NCBI GenBank assembly: GCA_018398765.1 | Contig: JAHBMJ010005788.1 | Coordinates: 1 to 52,413 of the forward strand | DNA from: Chromera velia | Taxonomy: Eukaryota > Sar > Chromeraceae | Direction: 5' to 3' | Length of the DNA: 52,413 nucleotides | Shown here: piece by piece, positions 46,501 through 52,413 of the stretch | How positions within the stretch are numbered: the first letter of the stretch is position 1 | How the letters are laid out: each line of letters begins with the position of its first letter | Translations under genes and position numbers: made by a program | Notes under the pieces: generated by a model | The model's database searches: none | The model's input: the letters and a program-made list of their open reading frames with translations, nothing else | What the model was told of the DNA's origin: nothing

Positions 46501-49500
46501 TACCTTTGAACCTCTCTGACTGAAAAACACGTTTCTCAAAGAGTCTGGATGAGCAGTATTTCAAGGGACAACGAGAGCGAGGTGATAAATCATCACACAC
46601 AGCACAACCAAGCAAAAAGAACGACACACCCAGACACCGACTCCCTATCGATCCAGCGACGCACCCTAACAACAACCGGTGAGGTCTGAAGATGAGGAGC
46701 TGCAAAAGCTTCCTCCTCCCCTGTGGCTGGTTCCTGGAAAGGATAGGAAGCGCTCTGAATCGACCCCTCACTTCCTCTCCCCCTCATTTCCCTTTCTCCT
46801 CTCCCTGGATGAAATGATGGAGTGGGAGCCTCTCCCTGCGCCTGACTCAAAGGAGAAGTCTGCATCCCCACACTCTCTCTCCTAGCTCCTGGAGGAAGAG
46901 GAGGTCGGGACCGGACTTGGGTTTCTGCTTCCTTTCCTGGTCCCTCCTCTTTGACCTCAGCAGCAGCTACAGTTCTCTCAACAGTACTTGAGAGGGGCCC
47001 TCTCGGTGTGCACTGAGTTGCACTGTCTCTTCTTGAGTCGCCTCTTTCTTTTTCTGTATCAGCTTTGTCTTCGCGTCTTCCCTCTTCAAGAGAAAGAAAC
47101 GAACCCTGCGCATCTCGAAGTCGAGGAAAGGGCGGCAGGATTTCCACAATGTCCGCCAGGCCCTCCTCCTTCTCCTTCTCTTTCCCGCTCTCTTTTGCAT
47201 CCTTCTCTTGCTGCCAGGCTGCCAGAGCGGTGCCTGCACGCAGAAGCTCTCCCGCCAGTTGACCCACCCACTCCCGGAATCTCTGAGGGGAACTCGGAGG
47301 AGGGGGCTGCAGGTGGAGATCCAGACTTGGAAGGCTATTCTGCAAACACAAAAACAAAAGCACAAGAAAGAAAACAAATTCAAGATTGATGGGGCATCTG
47401 TGAATAGAGGAAGGAAGTCACCAGTCTTTGGTTGCGATGCACGAGGGTAGCGAGGGTCACCGCCCCCGCCCCGGCCAGAGTGGAAACAGGTGGGTGTGCA
47501 ATTCACAAAATCATAGGACGAGCGAAGTCGAGGATCGAAAGAAAAAAGAGAATACGGAAAACAGAAAAGCAAATAGAGCAGTGGACTGATAGAAGGAAAA
47601 GACTGGACAAAACTGCGTAAGTGCCACTTTTTCGCTTCTGTTTCTTCTGACCTGAGTTGCCTCAACCCTGGGGGGTTCCATTGTCGGGTTGAATGTTGCT
47701 GTCATGCCGTCAGGTGCTACCGATAGTTCTCTCTCCCTCTTGACTTCTCCTTCCTTTTGTCCCAAATAACCCACAGGGATCTGAGAGAGACGGCGGGAGG
47801 GACTCCGAGGGAGGGCAGAGATGCTCATTCGGGTCGCACCGTGACGACAGATGATCATCTGTTCATGAGGAAATTCCTCTATGGGTTCGGTTACTGTTCC
47901 TGTTAGTGATGTTTTCTTGGTTTTCGGGAAAGAACTTAAACCGGATTCCCGTCTGCTGGCAGCCTCCCCGTCCGACACTGGAAGCTCTTCCAAGGTCTCG
48001 ACTGCAGGAGGGGGGACATCAGAGCGCATCCCGACCGAAACTTGAGAGAGTCGTCTGGAGGGACTCCGTAGAAGAGAACGTTTAGGGCTTCCAGAACACC
48101 TCTCGCAAACAGCCCCTCCTCCTTCTCCCTCCTCTTTTTCCTCAATGCTGGCGATCCTCTCTTCCATCTTCTGCTGTTCTCTCTTCTGGACGACTGCCGC
48201 CTTCTCTGGTTCTGCATTAAATATTGGGGCCTCTTTCGCGACACGGGGGGGAACTTGGGCCTGTGGGAGTGGATACGTCGACTGCGCGTGCCCCCCTCCA
48301 ATTTTATTCATTGCCTCTCTTTCGTCTTTCCCGATCCCCCGTGGTTCTTGATCGGGTCTCTGCATGGGCCTCTGGGTGCTTGGGTGTCCTTTGTTGGGGT
48401 CCCCCCTCTGTGTGTGACGCATGCGCAGGGGGGAGTCAGAGGGAGAGGGGGGGGGCGAGTAGATATCCGGAGGTCTTAGGGCAGTCTGGTATCGCATGTC
48501 GAGTGGGACCCCACCCACACCCCTGTAAGCACATCGACAGCCGGAACACTGCTGCTGCCCTGATGCAGTCAGGGGTGCTGAGGACTCTCCTGTTTTCTTT
48601 GGAGGGGACAAAATGGACGCTTCTCGAATTGCTAAGGGGCGGGGGTGTGGTACGGGGGGGGAAGGGGGGCGCCTGGGTGTTAGGAATTCTGAGGGCACTG
48701 GAATGTGGGGGGACAGTCCGGCTTGGGTACTGAAGCGGCGAGCGTCTGTGGTTTGATTGGGAATGTTGTGGTGATGCCTGTCGGGAGACGGGGGGGGGGA
48801 TCCGAGTGAGGACAAATCTCTGCAGAGATCTGCGGATTGAGTCACTCGGCGGTGTCTCTGTGAGAGCCTCTCTTGCTCTCGTGTCTTTTGAATTTGTGTG
48901 TCGATATCTCGCATGCCGTCTGCTTGTGTGACCGTTGACTGCAGATTTTCCGAAGGGAAATTTGCGTATTTTCTGTGCTCAGGTGAGAAATTGAACTGTC
49001 CACCCTGTAGGGCACACTGTGTGTTGAGGGAACTCGGTGGGTTGCGGGAAGAGTTCAAGAGGAGACCCTGTGGAGGAGGGTTGTTGTCCTTGTGCTGATG
49101 CAGAAGATGATTTGCAGGTTGAAGAAGAAGATCTCCCCTCCTTTTCTCTCTCTCTGGGGAAGTCCCGGGAGATTCGCTGTAGGACAGTATGGGGGGAGGG
49201 GAGAAAGGAAGAGGAGATCTCATCCTCATCCGCCCTCTTTGATTAGAGTGTCGAGTCATTGAGAAGTTCACGTGGTCAGTTGGGTCTTGAGGGACTTGAT
49301 GAGAGGTTTGCGGGAAGAGACGGCAGGGGGACGATGTATTCGGATCCTCTTCCTCTTCCCAGACTTCTGCAGGGGTGGGGCGGTGGAGATCTGCTGGAAC
49401 GGGTCCCTCTAAAGTGTTTGGGGCAGGTATGCGAGATGGGACGTCCGTTTGTGGAATTTGGGAGCCGATCGAGTTGGCCCACTCTCCATGCAGCAGGTCC

Positions 49501-50803
49501 TTTTTATATTTTTTTTCTGAAGACTCATTCGTCATCGCAAGTGCTGCAGAAGGCAGCGATGATTTGTCCTTTGTGCGCTTGACGGTGTGAAGATCACTTT
49601 TCAGTTCGGGCGGACCGACAGAGAGCCTCGGGGCGTGTGGCATTCTGTACGCTTTCGGATATTCGTCTCTTCGATTCCCTTTGGAGGAGGGGGCAGGTGC
49701 CATGTGGAAAGGGGGTGAGGGGAAGGGGGNNNNNNNNNNNNNNNNNNNNNNNNNNNNNNNNNNNNNNNNNNNNNNNNNNNNNNNNNNNNNNNNNNNNNNN
49801 NNNNNNNNNNNNNNNNNNNNNNNNNNNNNNNNNNNNNNNNNNNNNNNNNNNNNNNNNNNNNNNNNNNNNNNNNNNNNNNNNNNNNNNNNNNNNNNNNNNN
49901 NNNNNNNNNNNNNGGGGGGGGGGGAAGGGGGACAGGAGGGTCTTTCCGGGACCAGATATGAGTTTCCTTTTGCTGTCCTCTCTTTTGATCTGGATGGATT
50001 TCGTGGAGGGGAGAGGGACACCAGGGGAGGGGCTCCCTTCTCTGTGGAGGGAGGAGGGGGGGGAAGGAATCTGTCGGCTTGGGAGGAAAAGGGAGAGGAG
50101 GGGGGCGGGGAGGGGGTCCATCCGGTGGTACGTGGAGGGGGGCGGCGGGGCTGGTGACTGCCGAGATACCTCCGCCTGCCTGGCATGTCCAGTTCTGCAT
50201 CGACAGTTCTCCAGGTACGGGGGTAAGAGGGAGGGGCGACCATACGCGAATGCGCAGAGGCACTGTAGGCAGAGCTCACAGCACGTCGGGAGGTCCTGCA
50301 GATGTGCACAATTTGCAGATCACATTCAAACTTCAATTTATGCAGAAGAGGCCAGCAAGCAGCTAGATACCTGGCACACGATCAGTCTGGTCGTACCTAC
50401 ACTTTGCCTTTTTGTTCCTGACAGAGCTTCGCATGCTTATTCCTGGGCGCCTCAGAGCAGCTGGGCTCGAAATGATATCCATGCCATAACAAGAAAAGCG
50501 ACCTTGCTGGAAAGAGATGAAAAGGCGCATGAAGCTATCAGACATTCATTGATCATGGGCGAGATACGAATATACTGGATCGATGCAGAACCACAGAGAC
50601 ATGCACTAAAGAACTACGGTTCGTTCAGAGAAATCCGAAGACACCGACCTGCCAAGACTTTGGCCGCGTCCCTGTCTGTGGTGATGCGGATGGGAATGTT
50701 TGCTTGAGGGCTCTCTGGAGAGAAAAGAGCCCCGAAATCTTCGTGACAGAACATCGTCGATGGCAGCTAAGGTCGTTTCGATGGTTTCGGTGTGATCCAA
50801 CAT
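43522..50803 (-). CDS. Gene P: very large proline-rich, disordered protein
   Basis: The family is not recognised. Five exons agree in phase: 50803-50649 (starts MLDHTETIETTLAAIDDVLS), 50295-47652, 47339-46677, 46233-45691 and 45366-43522. They predict about 1,949 residues, counting an assembly gap of 184 Ns inside exon 2 as real length. Apart from a short helical start and a helix near FREWVGQLAGELLRAGTALA, the protein is dominated by Pro, Ser, Gln, Arg and Gly. A motif SPSRRLSQ occurs twice in exon 2 (RSPSRRLSQVSVG and RSPSRRLSQIPVG). The C-terminus is Pro/Gly/His/Met-rich (GPPGMMFTRGAAFFGPP, PPHPPGPPLGR). Such composition fits an RNA-binding scaffold, nuclear factor or cytoskeletal protein, but nothing decides. 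The donor at 46676 (GTTGTT) is weak; GTGTCT further along is an in-phase alternative. A short extra exon near 47400-47490 is possible. Confidence 0.6.
49730..49913. other. Assembly gap (184 Ns) inside a G-run
   Basis: The N run is preceded by GGGGG and followed by eleven or more G, on the coding-antisense side of gene P exon 2. Real sequence length and frame across the gap are unknown. Confidence 0.99.
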
Positions 50804-51780
50804 CCTCCTAGCTGGATCTCCCTCTCACACAAATCCTTTCAATCAATTGATCACAAACCTGCAGGGAAGACTGAAACCTTTTCTTGGTTCTTGCATTCAA
50901 GCTGTTGCCCTTCACGTTGGAGAGGGAAGCCTTACAGCAAGGGAGAAAGTTGAACAAAAGGAGATTCGGAACGGAGACTTTCGATGATCGAGAATTGTCG
51001 TGTTTCCGTTCGAATCTTCTGGCTGCAGCCATCAGTAGGACTCAAAAAGGGCTGTGTGGCTGCAACTCTGCCAGACCTAGACACGGACGATTGAAACGGT
51101 TCTCCAGGTTGTCTTGATCGATTGAACGAGGGTCGAATCTGCATGGGCCGGACCATGCATGCATGCATGGATTTGAAAATTCCACAAAAAGAGTCACACT
51201 TCTCCAAAGGTGAGTCTCTTGACTCTGCGTGTGCGCGGTACCGCTGGTTCGTATATATATGGCAACTGTAGGGAAAACGGGATGCGTTTTGATCAATTTT
51301 TTAGCTTGGGCCTCTATACCGCAGCCATCCGCAGCCTGAAAGCTGCATGAGCTGCCCTCTGCGGCACGGGGTCAATACTTTCGCTCGCGCCGTGCGCAAA
51401 GGCCGCGCGCGGCACTTTGAAAAAGTCACCTGCGCTTGCCGCGGCCGCCGCCCGGTAGACGGATAATAGACGGTCTGCAGATGTCTGTAAGACACTGTCA
51501 GTCCTGCTCTGTGAGTGAAGATGGCCTTCTATACAGTCTGGATCAAATTGGATTCGCAATTGCGGCTTCATGGTTCTTATTTTCCTGCTGCGTCAAGGGG
51601 GTGCACTCACTCACGCTTCTGCACATGCCATGCAGTCCCAGTCTGATCGTCTCTCCCGTGTCCAGACTGATACCGAATCCCTCTCGGTAGCGATGAAGGC
51701 CTCATGTGCCCTTGTGTGCGGAGTTTTGCTGGCTTAAGGCCATTCAGATTTGTGTCTGTTCAGGTGAACACAAACTGAGG
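50804..51780. promoter_or_regulatory. Divergent intergenic region with 18-bp palindrome at 51153-51170
   Basis: CCATGCATGCATGCATGG at 51153-51170 is a perfect inverted repeat with a TGCATGCA core. A short TATATATAT occurs near 51253. The palindrome lies roughly midway between the divergent starts of gene P (50803, minus) and the methyltransferase gene (51781, plus). No coding frame in between is convincing. Confidence 0.4.
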
Positions 51781-52396
51781 ATGCTTCGCCCAAGACGTCT
51801 ATCTCGTGTTCCTCCTTCATTCTCCGTCTCTGTCTCCCAGAGGCCTTTTTTCGTCAGACAGTCCGTTCGTTTTTTTGGAGGCATGAAGGTGCACAGCTCC
51901 CACACGGCGGCTTGGGTTAACAGGCACATCCAGGATGAGTACGTGAAGAGGGCACAGCAGGTGAGGGCTCGCGTAGAACTTCAGGCAAAGAGCGGGGTCT
52001 AATATCTTGCCGTCTCTCGTATTTTGCCGTCTCCGTTCAGGAGTGCCGTCTCGTTTCGTCTCCTCTGAGAATGCTCGCCCCTCTGTCAATTCTGAGGAGA
52101 GAGTAAAAAGGAAGTATGGTGTTCGGTGGCCCATTTGTTGTTTCCTGTCTCAACGACACACATCCTGCCACTTTGCAATGTGCGCATGCATGTGTCTCTT
52201 TGCCTGCCACAAACCCTTGATTGAGACAGACCACAGTGGACCTACTAAGGCCTCTGCCGCCGTGTGTGTGTACCTGCAGGACCAATACAGGTCTAGGTCT
52301 GCGTACAAGATCATGCAGATGGACGACAGGTACACCGTCTTTCGGAAAAACCAAGTGGTGGTCGACCTCGGATGCTATCCGGGGGGGTTCTCGCAG
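51781..52396 (+). CDS. MRM2: FtsJ/RrmJ-type ribosomal RNA 2'-O-ribose methyltransferase (MRM2-like), 5' part
   Basis: The protein is predicted to methylate a ribose 2'-OH of large-subunit rRNA, using S-adenosylmethionine. Exon 1 (51781-51960, donor GTGAGG) starts MLRPRRLSRVPPSFSVSVSQ, an Arg/Ser-rich stretch like a mitochondrial presequence, and ends AWVNRHIQDEYVKRAQQ. Exon 2 (52280-52396, acceptor CTGCAG, donor GTGAGTGAGT) joins in phase 0 with DQYRSRSAYKIMQMDDRYTV then VVVDLGCYPGGFSQ. The W..RH..D.YVK.AQ...YRSRSAYK block and a VVDLG..PGG.SQ motif I are the hallmark N-terminal order of RrmJ/MRM2. The Lys of SAYK corresponds to the first catalytic Lys of the K-D-K-E tetrad. Motif I is usually AAPGGW; here it is CYPGGF. 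The rest of the domain is beyond the window. The ATG at 51781 was chosen because it gives a basic presequence and no acidic residues early. Confidence 0.85.
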
Positions 52397-52413
52397 GTGA
52401 GTGAGTGGGCATC

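Overview
The window looks like nuclear DNA of a protist, most plausibly a chromerid or apicomplexan relative such as Chromera velia. This is inference from gene style: long multi-exon genes, huge low-complexity proteins, many microsatellites, TGCATGCA palindromes in intergenic DNA and an assembly gap. No rRNA, tRNA, bacterial operon, CRISPR or viral signature was seen. Gene models were built by hand from open frames, GT..AG sites and splice-phase agreement. Exon ends are therefore predictions.

Layout, left to right: a short 76-bp tandem repeat; the 5' part of an SPFH/band-7 membrane protein gene (-, start near 1728); a divergent mitochondrial-carrier (SLC25-like) gene (+, to 4665); gene-poor pyrimidine-rich DNA; a large uncharacterised gene X (-, about 16386 to 7960); and a smaller gene Y (-, 18963 to 16814) built of duplicated phase-2 exons. 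From 19.5 to 26.4 kb lies an AT-rich, decayed zone with a reading frame broken by one TGA, a frameshifted protein-kinase relic and a third frame broken by one TAG.

The most striking locus is a 12.6-kb gene (-, 38990 to 26421). Sixteen phase-consistent exons predict about 2,558 residues: signal peptide, acidic linker, a divergent GDA1/CD39 nucleoside-phosphatase domain, about fifteen near-identical 34-residue repeats, five 39-residue repeats, then a GT25-like glycosyltransferase module. In the secretory pathway a nucleoside diphosphatase removes the UDP or GDP released by glycosyltransferases, so fusing the two would be functionally coherent. However, key motifs in both halves are altered, so a pseudoenzyme or structural role is possible.

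To the right are a weakly supported small secreted-protein gene (+, 40066 to 41125), 2.4 kb of AT-rich DNA, a 1.9-kilo-residue proline-rich disordered protein gene P (-, 50803 to 43522, crossing a 184-N gap), and the 5' end of a mitochondrial FtsJ/RrmJ-type 2'-O-ribose rRNA methyltransferase gene (+, from 51781, running off the window).

Two window-wide patterns stand out: many predicted 5' splice sites read GTCAGT, and perfect TGCATGCA-based palindromes sit between or upstream of the gene starts.
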